DNA from: Hyphomicrobiaceae bacterium
GTDB taxonomy: Bacteria; Pseudomonadota; Alphaproteobacteria; Rhizobiales; Xanthobacteraceae
Direction: 5' to 3'
DNA length: 48,072 nt
NCBI GenBank assembly: GCA_021324465.1
Contig: JAJPJB010000023.1
Coordinates: 1 to 48,072, forward strand
Shown here: positions 1 through 8,623 of the stretch, piece after piece
How the letters are laid out: every line of letters starts with the position of its first letter
Position numbering within the stretch: position 1 is the first letter of the stretch
Program-made: the position numbers and the translations under genes
The notes under the pieces: model-generated
Told to the model about the DNA's origin: nothing
What the model saw: only the letters and a program-made list of their open reading frames with translations
Databases searched by the model: none

Positions 1-1752
1 ACATTTGCGCTCGGCGCAGCAACACCTTTCTTGCTCTTGCTGCTGATCGGCATCGCCTTCCCGCTGTTCGGCGGCGGCTATTGGGGCCTGATCGCGACCC
101 GCGCCTGCGTCTACTGGGTGCTGGTATCGGGCCTCAACCTGGTGGTCGGCTTCGCCGGGCAGATCGCGATCGGCTGGGTGGCGCTGCTCACGCTCGGCGC
201 CTATGCGACCAGCGTGCTTGCGGCCGGCAATGTCACGCCCGCGCTCCCGCCCTTTTTGGCGCTGGCGATTGCGGCGTTCATCGGCGGCGTTTTCGGCGTG
301 ATCATCGGCCTGCCGGCGCTGCGACTGCGCACATTCTATTTCGCCATCACGACGCTTGGCTTTGCCACCATCGTCACCCAGGTGGCGCTCGCCTGGCAGA
401 GCGTGACCGGCGGAGGCGTGGGCGTCCCCGGTCCGATCTTCCCGGCGCCGTTGTCGTCGCAATGGGGCTTCTACTATCTGTGCTTTGCCTTCGCGGCGCT
501 GTGCACCTGGATGACGGCGAATGTCGGGAGCAGCCGCTTCGGGCGTGCGCTTACCGCGATTCGCGACGCGGAAGTCGCGGCGGAAGCCTGCGGCATCGCC
601 AAGCCAGCTTTGCTGACAATGGTGTTCGTGTTCAGCGGCGCGCTTGCCGCCGTCGCCGGCGGGCTGTTCGCCTCCCTCCAATCCTACATAACGCCGGACG
701 CCTTCACGCTTGACCTGTCGGTCCTGTTCTTCATCGCCATCTTGATCGGCGGGCGCGGCTCGATTTTAGGACCGCTGCTCGGCACGATTCTTCTCACCGT
801 ATTGCCCGAATTCGCCGCACCGCTGGTGGCGTGGTCAACGTTCCTCTACGCGGTCCTGCTGCTGGTCATCGTGCTGGCGATCCCCGGCGGCATTGCCGAG
901 ATGTTGGATTTTAAAAATCGTCGCCCGCTCGAGACCCATCGCGCGATCGTGCCGCGGCCTGAACTGCTCGAGCGGCTGCTCGGCGCGATCCCTGACGTAG
1001 GCGCGCTGACGCTGGAACAGGTGGCGCTGAGCTTTGGCGGGGTGAAAGCGATCGACGGTCTCGATCTCGAGATCCGGCGCGGTCAGGTGCATGGCCTGAT
1101 CGGACCGAATGGCAGCGGCAAGACCACGACGCTGAATGTCATTTCCGGATATTATGCGCAGCAGCACGGCGCCGTTAGGCTGAACGGCGTCCCGCTGCCG
1201 CTCCTGGCGCGCCACCGGCGCGCGCATTTGCGTATAGCGCGCACCTTCCAGACACCGCGCATTGTCGGCTCGGCCTCGGTGCTGCAGAATGTCATGATCG
1301 GGGGCACCATCGACGGCAGCGGCACCTTTGTGGAATCCTTGCTGTCGCTGCCGCGCCATCGGCGCGACGAAAGCAAGCTCAACGATGCCGCCATGCTGGC
1401 ACTCGCGGTCGTCGGGCTCGAGCGTCTGGCGGCGGTCTGCGCCGATCGCCTTCAGCACAGCGAGCTTCGTTTCACCGAGATCGCGCGCGCCTTGATGCTG
1501 CGCCCGGCCTATCTCCTGCTCGACGAGCCGGCCGCCGGCCTCTCGGCCGAGGAGATCGAGCGGCTTGGCGCGCTCCTCCTCGCCGTCGCGCGCGCCGGTA
1601 CCGGCGTGCTGGTGGTCGAGCATCATCCCGATCTGATTTTCGACATTTGTCATCGCGTCACTGTGCTCAATCTCGGAAAAATCCTGGCGGCGGGATCGCC
1701 GGCCGAAATCCGCTCGCATCGCGAGGTGGTCAATGCCTATCTCGGCGGCTGA
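1..1752 (+). CDS. Branched-chain amino acid-type ABC transporter, LivM permease fused to LivG ATPase (5' partial)
   Basis: The reading frame is open from the first base, so the true start lies before the window. Bases 1 to about 920 encode a hydrophobic LivM-type permease with the usual glycine-rich stretch (GFAGQIAIG, near base 150). From about base 990 a cytoplasmic ATPase follows, with Walker A GPNGSGKTT near base 1105 and Walker B YLLLDEPAAG near base 1515. The ABC signature is degenerate: LQHSELR stands where LivG proteins normally have L-P/S-Y-G-Q-Q-R, so ATP turnover could be altered. It overlaps the next gene (LivF) by 20 bases, which indicates co-translation in one operon. Substrate is unknown; HAAT-family importers in such loci often carry aromatic or other small carboxylates. 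The matching binding protein and LivH are presumably upstream of the window. Confidence 0.9.
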   Translation, partial: TFALGAATPFLLLLLIGIAFPLFGGGYWGLIATRACVYWVLVSGLNLVVGFAGQIAIGWVALLTLGAYATSVLAAGNVTPALPPFLALAIAAFIGGVFGVIIGLPALRLRTFYFAITTLGFATIVTQVALAWQSVTGGGVGVPGPIFPAPLSSQWGFYYLCFAFAALCTWMTANVGSSRFGRALTAIRDAEVAAEACGIAKPALLTMVFVFSGALAAVAGGLFASLQSYITPDAFTLDLSVLFFIAILIGGRGSILGPLLGTILLTVLPEFAAPLVAWSTFLYAVLLLVIVLAIPGGIAEMLDFKNRRPLETHRAIVPRPELLERLLGAIPDVGALTLEQVALSFGGVKAIDGLDLEIRRGQVHGLIGPNGSGKTTTLNVISGYYAQQHGAVRLNGVPLPLLARHRRAHLRIARTFQTPRIVGSASVLQNVMIGGTIDGSGTFVESLLSLPRHRRDESKLNDAAMLALAVVGLERLAAVCADRLQHSELRFTEIARALMLRPAYLLLDEPAAGLSAEEIERLGALLLAVARAGTGVLVVEHHPDLIFDICHRVTVLNLGKILAAGSPAEIRSHREVVNAYLGG

Positions 1753-2479
1753 GCCACTCCTGGAAGCGGCCGGCGTTTCCGCCGGATACGGCAAGATTCG
1801 CGTCTTGCGCGACGTGGACCTGACGGTGGGTCCGGGTGAGGTCGTGGCGCTGCTTGGCCCCAATGGCGCCGGCAAGACGACGCTGCTGCGCGCCGTCTCG
1901 GGACTATTGCCGTGGTCGGGCCGCGTGCGCTTTGCCGGGCGCGATCTTTCAAATCTCAGCCCGCGCGATATCGTCAAAGCCGGGCTGGCGCATGTCGTCG
2001 AAGGCCACCGTGTGTTCACGCAGCTTGCCGTGCGGGATAATCTGTTGCTGGCCGCTTATGGGCTGCCGCGCCGCGAACGCGCCACACGCGTTGAAGAAGT
2101 GTTGGCACTGTTTCCTGAAATCGCCGCCAAGCGGGACGAACGCGCGGCCTCGCTCTCCGGCGGTCAGCAGCAGATTCTCGCCGTGGCGCAGGGCCTGGTG
2201 CGGCGGCCGCGGCTGCTCATGCTGGACGAGCCGTCGGCCGGCCTGTCGCCGGTCCTGGTGGACCGCGTGCTCGTCGTGGTGCGGCGGCTGCGCGAAGCCG
2301 GAACCGCCGTCCTCCTGGTCGAGCAACTGATCGAGAAGGCGCTCGCCCTCGCCGATCGCGTATACGCGCTGGCGCGCGGATCGATCGTGCTGGAGGCGCG
2401 AACGAGCGAGGCCGATCTGCCCGCCCGGCTGGAGCATGCCTATTTGGCAAGCGGCAAGCCCGCTGCTGCATCCGGCTGA
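1733..2479 (+). CDS. livF: Branched-chain amino acid-type ABC transporter ATP-binding protein LivF
   Basis: This 248-residue protein is a full-length LivF-type ATPase. It shows Walker [10 protein letters not shown] (about residues 43-51), signature LSGGQQQ, Walker B LLMLDEPSAGLSP and the H-loop region written LLVEQLIEKAL, where LivF proteins typically have VEQ rather than a histidine. It would pair with the LivM-LivG fusion whose end it overlaps by 20 bases to energise import at the inner membrane. The ATG at 1733 is the first in frame, and the overlap supports translational coupling. The family call is secure; the transported substrate is not visible. Confidence 0.9.
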   Translation: MPISAAEPLLEAAGVSAGYGKIRVLRDVDLTVGPGEVVALLGPNGAGKTTLLRAVSGLLPWSGRVRFAGRDLSNLSPRDIVKAGLAHVVEGHRVFTQLAVRDNLLLAAYGLPRRERATRVEEVLALFPEIAAKRDERAASLSGGQQQILAVAQGLVRRPRLLMLDEPSAGLSPVLVDRVLVVVRRLREAGTAVLLVEQLIEKALALADRVYALARGSIVLEARTSEADLPARLEHAYLASGKPAAASG

Positions 2480-2513
2480 TGCTCCAAGCGGACGGCGGTC
2501 GAAGGGCTTCGCG

Positions 2514-3287
2514 ATGGATCTCGGCTTACAAGACTGCAAGGCCCTGGTGGTGGGCGCCAGCAAGGGATTGGGCAAGGCCTGCGCCAAATCGCTGGCCGAG
2601 GAAGGCGCCCGCGTCTTCATCTGTGCGCGCACCACCGAAGAGCTCAAGCGCGCGGCGACCGAATTGGGCGCCGCCGCCTATTGCGCCGCCGACGTGTCGC
2701 AGCCAGCAGACGTGAAGCGCGTTGTCGGCGAGGCCATTGCCGCGCTGGGCGGGCTCGATTGCCTCGTCACCAATGCCGGCGGGCCGCCGACCGGTCCGTT
2801 CGAACAAGTCGGCGATGGCGACTGGGAGATTGCCTTCAGGCTCAATTTGATGAGCGCCGTTCGCCTTATCCGCGAGGCTCTGCCCGCGTTGAAGGCATCG
2901 GGCCGCGGCCGCATCGTCAATCTCACCGGCTATGGCGTGAAAGAGCCGATGACCGATCTTGTCGTGTCGGATTCGGTGCGCGCCGGCGTCACCGTCATGG
3001 CCAAGACCATCGCCTCCGATCTCGCGCCCTACGGCATTACCGTCAACAATATCGCGCCCGGCCCGATCATGACCGACCGGCTCAGTGAGATCCTTTCGGC
3101 GCGGGCGCGACTTCTCGGGGTGGCGCCTGAGCAGCAATTCAAGCGTCTCGCGGAAACAATTCCGGTCCGCCGCATGGGATGGCCCAATGAGATCGGCGAT
3201 CTTTGCGCTTATCTCTGTTCGCCGCAGGCCGGCTACATTACCGGCCAGACCATCGTGGTCGACGGCGGCGTCAATCGGTCGATCTGA
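2514..3287 (+). CDS. SDR-family oxidoreductase, atypical BKR-like (catalytic YxxxK not conserved)
   Basis: The 257-residue product starts MDLGLQDCKALVVGASKG. The frame is open further upstream, but the ATG at 2514 puts the first Rossmann strand at the normal distance. GASKGLGKA is the cofactor loop and NAGG sits at the usual strand 4. The active-site block reads LVVSDSVRAGV where a normal SDR has YxxxK, so tyrosine is replaced by serine and lysine by arginine. A subgroup of 3-oxoacyl-ACP-reductase-like SDRs has this divergence. It lies 34 bases after livF and is probably co-transcribed. Classical NAD(P)-dependent alcohol/ketone chemistry cannot be assumed. Confidence 0.85.
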   Translation: MDLGLQDCKALVVGASKGLGKACAKSLAEEGARVFICARTTEELKRAATELGAAAYCAADVSQPADVKRVVGEAIAALGGLDCLVTNAGGPPTGPFEQVGDGDWEIAFRLNLMSAVRLIREALPALKASGRGRIVNLTGYGVKEPMTDLVVSDSVRAGVTVMAKTIASDLAPYGITVNNIAPGPIMTDRLSEILSARARLLGVAPEQQFKRLAETIPVRRMGWPNEIGDLCAYLCSPQAGYITGQTIVVDGGVNRSI

Positions 3288-3319
3288 GGGCCACACGCGT
3301 AAGAGCGCGATCAATAGGA

Positions 3320-3337
3320 AGCTTGAAAACTTGAAAT
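3320..3337. promoter_or_regulatory. CTTGAAA direct repeats upstream of MBL-fold gene, possible regulator site
   Basis: CTTGAAA occurs at 3323-3329 and again at 3331-3337, within AAGCTTGAAAACTTGAAA, about 75-90 bases before the start at 3412. The word AAGCTTGAAA is nearly shared with the palindrome at 31801-31826 (CAAGCTTGAAA). This is an AT-rich island in a GC-rich gap. I cannot place a convincing -35/-10 pair around it, so this is only a candidate operator. Confidence 0.3.
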
Positions 3338-3411
3338 GTCATTGCGCAGAATTCCACGGTGGTCGGAACAAGCAATCGAAGTAGTAAGCCAACGACAAAG
3401 TCGGGATCAGG

Positions 3412-4290
3412 ATGAAAAAACTTACCATCGGCGACGTCACCATCACCAGCATTATCGAGCGCGACGGACCATGGCGGACGCCGCAGGAAATGTTCCCCGC
3501 CTATGACCCGGCCATCGGCAAGCGTCATCTTAGCGAGCTCGATCCGGAGGTTTTCGATCCTGTGTCCGGCAAAATGGTCATCACTTATCAGACTTATATC
3601 GTGCGCACGCCCAGGCACACCGTGCTGATCGATACCTGCACCGGCGAAGACAAGGGCTATCCGCCGCCGATGGACTTTCCCAAACAGCCCTGGCTCGACG
3701 GTTTTGCAGCCGCGGGCCTGCGCTTCGAGGACATCGATTACGTGTTCTGCACGCACCTGCATATCGACCATTGCGGCTGGAACACGGTGCTGCGCAACGG
3801 CCGATGGGTACCGACCTTTCCAAAGGCCAAGTACATTTTTCACAAGGGCGAATACGCCGCCTGGGAAGAATCGACCAGGCGCGGCGAAACCCGCGCCGGC
3901 GGCGGCGGCAATGTGTTTCGCTACAATTGCCAACCGATCGTCGAGGCCGGCCAGGCGCTGCTCGTCGATGAAACCTATCAACTCGACGACACATTCTCTC
4001 TGACGCCGACGCCCGGCCATTCACCGTGCCATTGCTGCGTTAATGTCCGCTCGCGCGGAAAGCAAGCCGTCGTCGTCGGCGACATGATGCATCACGCGTT
4101 GCAATGCCGCGAGCCGGAATGGTCGACGATTTTCGATTGGGACCCGGCGCAGGCTGCACGATCGCGGCGGAAGTTTCTGAGCGAGGCCGCCGGCACCGGC
4201 ACGTTCGTCTTGCCGATCCACTTTCCGCATCCGACCACCGGGCTGATCGAAGCTGATGGCGAACGCTTTCGCTACAGGTTTGTGCGATAA
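3412..4290 (+). CDS. Metallo-beta-lactamase-fold hydrolase
   Basis: This 292-residue protein carries the MBL zinc motif HLHIDH (H115, H117, D119, H120) followed by CGWN. The later ligands are in TPGHSPCH (near residue 205) and GDMMHHALQC, and the last in LPIHFPHPTTG. The layout resembles lactonase- or arylsulfatase-like MBL enzymes that hydrolyse esters or lactones. There is no signal peptide, so it is cytoplasmic. A gap of 124 bases separates it from the preceding SDR and holds a candidate operator, so it may have its own promoter. It converges on the FadB-like gene with only 11 bases between stops. The substrate cannot be told from sequence. Confidence 0.85.
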   Translation: MKKLTIGDVTITSIIERDGPWRTPQEMFPAYDPAIGKRHLSELDPEVFDPVSGKMVITYQTYIVRTPRHTVLIDTCTGEDKGYPPPMDFPKQPWLDGFAAAGLRFEDIDYVFCTHLHIDHCGWNTVLRNGRWVPTFPKAKYIFHKGEYAAWEESTRRGETRAGGGGNVFRYNCQPIVEAGQALLVDETYQLDDTFSLTPTPGHSPCHCCVNVRSRGKQAVVVGDMMHHALQCREPEWSTIFDWDPAQAARSRRKFLSEAAGTGTFVLPIHFPHPTTGLIEADGERFRYRFVR

Positions 4291-4301
4291 AGGTTCCGCC
4301 G

Positions 4302-6386
4302 CTACCGGATTTCGGCTGCCCTTCGAAAGCCAAAGCCGGTCGCAGCCGCGACCAGATCCACCGCCCTGGCGATCCGTGCAGGGTCTTGCCGGCTCGCCCA
4401 GAACAGCGGACCGCCGCGATAATCGGGAAAGCCATAGCCGTGCGCGAATACAAGATCGATGTCGGATGCGCGCTGCGCGATGCCGTCGGCGAGAACCAGC
4501 CGCGCTTCGTTGATCATGGCGCCCAGCGCGCGGTCGACGATCTCTTCCGGCGCGATCTTGCGGCGAGCGAAGCCGTTGGCCGCCGACTCCTCGATGATGA
4601 TTTTTTCGACCAAGGGATCGGGCTCGCCACGGCGCGCGCCGTGCGGGTAGCCATACCAGCCCGCCCCGGTTTTTTGCCCAAAGCGCCCGGCCTCGCAGAG
4701 CCTGTCCAGGATCGCAACATGGCGGGCGCGCGGATCGCGCGTGGCCGCCTGTCGCTTGCGGTTGGCCCAGGCGATGTCGAGTCCGGACAGGTCGCCGACC
4801 CGGAAGGGGCCCATGGCGAAGCCAAAGTCTTCCAGCGCATCGTCGATGTCCTGGGGCAGCGCGCCTTCCTGCAGCATGAATTCGCACTGGTTGCGGTACA
4901 CGTTATAGATGCGATTGCCGATGAAACCTTCGCAGACGCCGGCGAGCACGCCGACCTTGCCGAGCCGGCGGGCCAGGGCGAATCCGGTCGCGAGTGTCTC
5001 GCGCGAAGTCTTGGCGCCGCGCACGATTTCCAGAAGCCGCATGACATTGGCCGGGCTGAAGAAGTGCAGGCCTAGCACAAGATGCGGACGGCCGGTTGCC
5101 GCGGCGAGTACATCGACGTTGAGATAAGATGTATTGGTCGCCAAGATCGCATCCGGCTTCATCACGCGATCGAGCTCGGCCATCACCTTGGCCTTGACTC
5201 CCATGTCTTCAAAGACGGCCTCGATAACGAGGTCGGCGTCGCGCGCCGGCGCAAGTTCGCTGCCCAGCGTCAGGCGCTCGAGCCGCGCTTGCGCTGTCGC
5301 CTGATCGATGCGCGTTTGCGCGACCGCGCGCGCTTGAAGCTCGGCGATTTTCGACTGGGCGCGCTGCAGCGCGTCCGTTTTGGTGTCGATCAGGAGCGTA
5401 TGCAGTCCGGATTCGATCAGCGCCGCGGCGATGCCGGAGCCCATGGTGCCGGCGCCGATGACCGCGACTTTGGCCAATGCTCTTGCCGGCACGCCTTCGA
5501 GGTCGCGAAGGCGTGAGGCTTCGCGCTCGGCAAAAAACAGATGGCGCAGCGCGAAGGCCTCCTCCGCCGTGCGCAGCGCATGAAACGCGGCGCGCTCCCG
5601 CGCCATGCCCTCATCAAGCGGCGTCTCAGCCGCCCAGCGCACCGCTTCGACGGCGCGGGCGATATAGGGCCGGCCCTTGGCCTTTTTCAGCGCGCTATCG
5701 GCCGCGGCCGCGACAACTTCGTCGTTCTCGGCGGGAACCGGCACAGCAGCCAGATTGCGCTTGCCGGACAGCGAAAGCGCAAGCGCAACCGCTTCCGCGC
5801 GCAAATCAGCCTTGGCGATGGCATCGAGCAAGCCGAGCGCGAGCGCCTCTTGCGCCGGCATGCGACGGCCAGAGGTGATGAATTCGATGGCTTTCGAGAC
5901 GCCGATGAGCCGCGGCACGCGTTGCGTTCCGCCCGCGCCGGGGATGATGCCGAGCTTCACCTCAGGCAGCGCGACCACCAGATCCGGTGCGCCGATCCGC
6001 GCATCGCAGGCGAGCGCAAGCTCAAAGCCGCCGCCCATGGCCGCGCCGTGCAAAGCGGCGACGATCGGCTTTGGACAATCACCGAGCGCGGCGAGCACCT
6101 GCGGCATTTCCGGCGGCAGCAGCGGGCCGCCAAACTCTTTCAGGTCGGCACCGGATACAAACGTCTTCCCGGCGCCGATCAACACCGCGGCCTTGATCCC
6201 GTCATCGGCGGCGAGTTCTCGCACCGCATCGAGGAGCTGCGCCCGCAGCGCCGCCGAGGCGACATTGACGGGCGGATTATCGAGCACGATCACGGCACAG
6301 CCGCGCTCACGCTCGAGCCGCACAATGCGCCTCTCGCGCTGCGCAAGCGAGGCTCCCGGATTTTTGGTCGCAGCCTGGTCACCCAT
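4302..6386 (-). CDS. FadB/FadJ-like bifunctional enoyl-CoA hydratase / 3-hydroxyacyl-CoA dehydrogenase
   Basis: The protein of about 694 residues has an N-terminal crotonase domain (GADLKEF; the oxyanion-hole helix start GGGFELALACD; catalytic glutamates around ALPEVKLGIIPGAGG). After it comes a 3-hydroxyacyl-CoA dehydrogenase domain with NAD loop GAGTMGSG and the HFFSPANVM motif, then the C-terminal dehydrogenase repeats. It would hydrate an enoyl-CoA and oxidise the 3-hydroxyacyl-CoA during beta-oxidation. I chose the ATG at 6386; an in-frame GTG at 6416 would add ten residues and neither has a clear ribosome site. It follows the MarR gene closely and is likely co-transcribed, giving the operon a beta-oxidation module. 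Fatty-acid versus ring-derived acyl-CoA preference is undetermined. Confidence 0.9.
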   Translation of the reverse strand: MGDQAATKNPGASLAQRERRIVRLERERGCAVIVLDNPPVNVASAALRAQLLDAVRELAADDGIKAAVLIGAGKTFVSGADLKEFGGPLLPPEMPQVLAALGDCPKPIVAALHGAAMGGGFELALACDARIGAPDLVVALPEVKLGIIPGAGGTQRVPRLIGVSKAIEFITSGRRMPAQEALALGLLDAIAKADLRAEAVALALSLSGKRNLAAVPVPAENDEVVAAAADSALKKAKGRPYIARAVEAVRWAAETPLDEGMARERAAFHALRTAEEAFALRHLFFAEREASRLRDLEGVPARALAKVAVIGAGTMGSGIAAALIESGLHTLLIDTKTDALQRAQSKIAELQARAVAQTRIDQATAQARLERLTLGSELAPARDADLVIEAVFEDMGVKAKVMAELDRVMKPDAILATNTSYLNVDVLAAATGRPHLVLGLHFFSPANVMRLLEIVRGAKTSRETLATGFALARRLGKVGVLAGVCEGFIGNRIYNVYRNQCEFMLQEGALPQDIDDALEDFGFAMGPFRVGDLSGLDIAWANRKRQAATRDPRARHVAILDRLCEAGRFGQKTGAGWYGYPHGARRGEPDPLVEKIIIEESAANGFARRKIAPEEIVDRALGAMINEARLVLADGIAQRASDIDLVFAHGYGFPDYRGGPLFWASRQDPARIARAVDLVAAATGFGFRRAAEIR

Positions 6387-6442
6387 GACGGCATTTGTCC
6401 GGCTGCCGTGCGGCACGGTCCGTCTCTAGTCCGAGCAGCGCG

Positions 6443-6958
6443 CTACTGATTGCAATCATAGGCAATACCGACTTCGACCACCGAATGCTTCAGCGCGGCC
6501 AGGTCTTTCATCAGCCGCTCTGCGGCTTCCGGGCTCAGGCCGTTGAACAGTGTTGCAAGCCAAGCCTCGTGCGCGGCGGCAAGTTTTTTGAAAATCTCCA
6601 TGCCCGCTTTGGTCAGCCGCACCACCGACGCGCGCCCGTCGCTGGGATCATCGACACGGCGCACATAGCCTTCCTCGATGAGCCGGTCGACAAGCCCGGT
6701 CAGATTGCCATTGGTGACCATCATGCGCTTCGACAGTTCGCTCAAACGCAGCCCGTTGGGCTCGCGATCCAATTGCGCCATCAGGTCGAAGCGCGGGAGC
6801 GTGAATTCGAACTCGCTGCGCAGCCGCTGTCGGATCTCGGCCGTGATGAGATTGGTGCACGAAAGCAGCCGCAACCACAGCCGCAACTGATGCTTGCTGC
6901 CCTTGGGCTCGTCACGCACCAGCGTTTCAACATCGGTATGTTCAAATTCACGCGGCAT
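6443..6958 (-). CDS. MarR-family transcriptional regulator
   Basis: This 171-residue winged-helix protein has the MarR layout: N-terminal dimerisation helices (LRLWLRLLSCTNLI), helix-turn-helix with NGNLTGLVDRL, wing DDPSDGRASVVRLT, and a C-terminal helix pair. It is clearly paralogous to the MarR protein at 34939-35415 (shared LPRFD, NGN-TG-VDRL, RLT-G and AAHE-W). GAGG lies upstream of the ATG. It sits between iorB and the FadB-like gene on the same strand. Such regulators are commonly relieved by aromatic acids or their CoA esters. The palindromes at 10816-10833 and 18520-18537 are its most plausible targets, which is inference from position. Confidence 0.9.
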   Translation of the reverse strand: MPREFEHTDVETLVRDEPKGSKHQLRLWLRLLSCTNLITAEIRQRLRSEFEFTLPRFDLMAQLDREPNGLRLSELSKRMMVTNGNLTGLVDRLIEEGYVRRVDDPSDGRASVVRLTKAGMEIFKKLAAAHEAWLATLFNGLSPEAAERLMKDLAALKHSVVEVGIAYDCNQ

Positions 6959-7070
6959 CAGCGCCTCTATGCAAGCAACGGCAGATGCAGATCATTGATG
7001 AACGAGCCTACATGTCAGATCAGGCGGCTGCGATTTCGATCAACCATTCAGGGGCAACAATGCGGGGAGT

Positions 7071-8615
7071 TTACAGGGTGGCGATGGTGGCAATGGCACC
7101 ATCCAATATCTTGCCGTCTTCGTCGGCCAAGGCCGCGTCGCGCAATCGCCGCACCCAATCAGGGGCGTCGCCGCGCTCGCGCAGCCGTATCGCGGCGGCG
7201 AGCGCCTTGTCGAATTTGGACAGGCCTCGGGCATGCGTGTCGGAATAGCCTTTCACCAGGCGGCGTAATTCGATGATGGCCTTTGCCAGCGCAGGATTTG
7301 AGGCGGCAGCGGCGCGCGCGGCTTCGAGCCAGGCATCGCGATGTGCCACTTCGCGCTTGTGCCGCAGAGTGGCGCGGCGGAAGCGCCGCAGGCCGGCGAG
7401 GAGATAGAGCGGCAGAAACCAGCGGATCGTGGTGGTGCGCACGCGGCGCCCTCGATTGACCACGCGGTCAAGCGCGTGAAGCAGGCGCGGCCGCGCCTCG
7501 AACCAAAGTCCTAGCTTTGCCGGCAGAGTGCCAATCACCTCCTCCATGCGCGGATGCATGAATTCGGTGATGTCCACGATTTGGTCCGGCGCAGCGGTGA
7601 CCTCGGCGCGCACGCGGTCAAAGCGGCTGGCCCGCGTCTTGAGGTCGGCGACGCGGATCACATCGTCGTAGGCCATGGCAAGCGCGATATATTTGGCGGC
7701 AGCGCGGACAAGCGTGGCGTCGGTGCCGTGTTGGAACGGCAGGAAAGTCGCAACCAGATCAAGATATTCGCGCCCGTAGGCGATATCCTGGAAATCGACC
7801 ACGCGCCGCAAACCGGCCGCCAGTATCGCATGCGCCTCCACCGGAAACTCGGCGCGCGCACGGGCAACCAGCGCATCGAACTGCGCATCGCCGATCGGCT
7901 CAAGCTTCGGCTCGGCCGTGCCCGCGACGGCTTTCACCGGCTTTACTGGATTTACGGCGCCATCGTAGCCAGCGGCAAAGGCGCGCAGACTTGCATCGAC
8001 GCCAACGCCGGCCTTGCGGATCGCCGCTTCGTACGCCTCGCGCGGAAACGGCAGCGCCTTCGCGCCGGCGAGCGCGCCGAACAGGACCGCGGAGATCGCG
8101 CTTCCCGTCCGTTCGGCGAGCGCCGCCATGTCGAAGGCGAGGAACCGCTTCGCCGCGACTTGCGCCGCCCGGTAGACCTTGGCGTCATCGGCAATGCCGT
8201 CGCCGGGCGCGATCTTTTCGGCCACCGCATAAGAGCGATGCGATGAGGCGATCAGTGTCGTGCGCTCCGGCGAGACCAGTCCGCGCTGCATGGCGCGGCC
8301 GGCCTCCATCAATTCGGCGCCGATCACGATGTCGACTTTGCCGGGCGTCGGCATAAGCGCCAGGACCGGGCAGCGGCCGTCGGCGCGCGCCTTGATCATT
8401 TCCACGTAATAGATGGTCGCGCCGGTGCGCTGCGCGACGCCCGGCACGGAGGTCGACTGCGCGATGAAACCTTGGCTCTCGGCCAGCGTCACAATCCAGT
8501 CGACCAGCACGCCGCCGCCCTGCCCGCCCATTGCCAAGACCGCCACCGAGATCGGCTCGGCGACGTCAAGCTGTTCGGGCCCATCCACATTGCGCATCGG
8601 CGTCATCACATTCAT
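7071..8615 (-). CDS. iorB: Indolepyruvate/2-oxoacid:ferredoxin oxidoreductase, beta subunit (long form)
   Basis: The 514-residue product begins MNVMTPMRNVDG. Residues up to about 220 form the gamma-type domain of 2-oxoacid oxidoreductases (VLAMGGQGGG near residue 31, SVPGVAQRTGA, PTPGKVDIVIGAEL). About 290 extra residues follow, an alpha-helical, basic-rich extension found in long proteobacterial IorB proteins and absent from the roughly 200-residue archaeal form. It pairs with IorA just upstream (stop at 8624, eight bases before this ATG) to turn a 2-oxoacid plus CoA into an acyl-CoA and CO2. The true substrate here may be an aryl-2-oxoacid other than indolepyruvate. Confidence 0.87.
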   Translation of the reverse strand: MNVMTPMRNVDGPEQLDVAEPISVAVLAMGGQGGGVLVDWIVTLAESQGFIAQSTSVPGVAQRTGATIYYVEMIKARADGRCPVLALMPTPGKVDIVIGAELMEAGRAMQRGLVSPERTTLIASSHRSYAVAEKIAPGDGIADDAKVYRAAQVAAKRFLAFDMAALAERTGSAISAVLFGALAGAKALPFPREAYEAAIRKAGVGVDASLRAFAAGYDGAVNPVKPVKAVAGTAEPKLEPIGDAQFDALVARARAEFPVEAHAILAAGLRRVVDFQDIAYGREYLDLVATFLPFQHGTDATLVRAAAKYIALAMAYDDVIRVADLKTRASRFDRVRAEVTAAPDQIVDITEFMHPRMEEVIGTLPAKLGLWFEARPRLLHALDRVVNRGRRVRTTTIRWFLPLYLLAGLRRFRRATLRHKREVAHRDAWLEAARAAAASNPALAKAIIELRRLVKGYSDTHARGLSKFDKALAAAIRLRERGDAPDWVRRLRDAALADEDGKILDGAIATIATL

Positions 8616-8623
8616 GCGCGGTC

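Noticed and set aside
6447-6458. Perfect 12-base palindrome TGATTGCAATCA ahead of the FadB-like gene
   Set aside because: It lies within the last codons of the MarR gene and 12-base palindromes are expected by chance in 48 kb; no second copy was seen.
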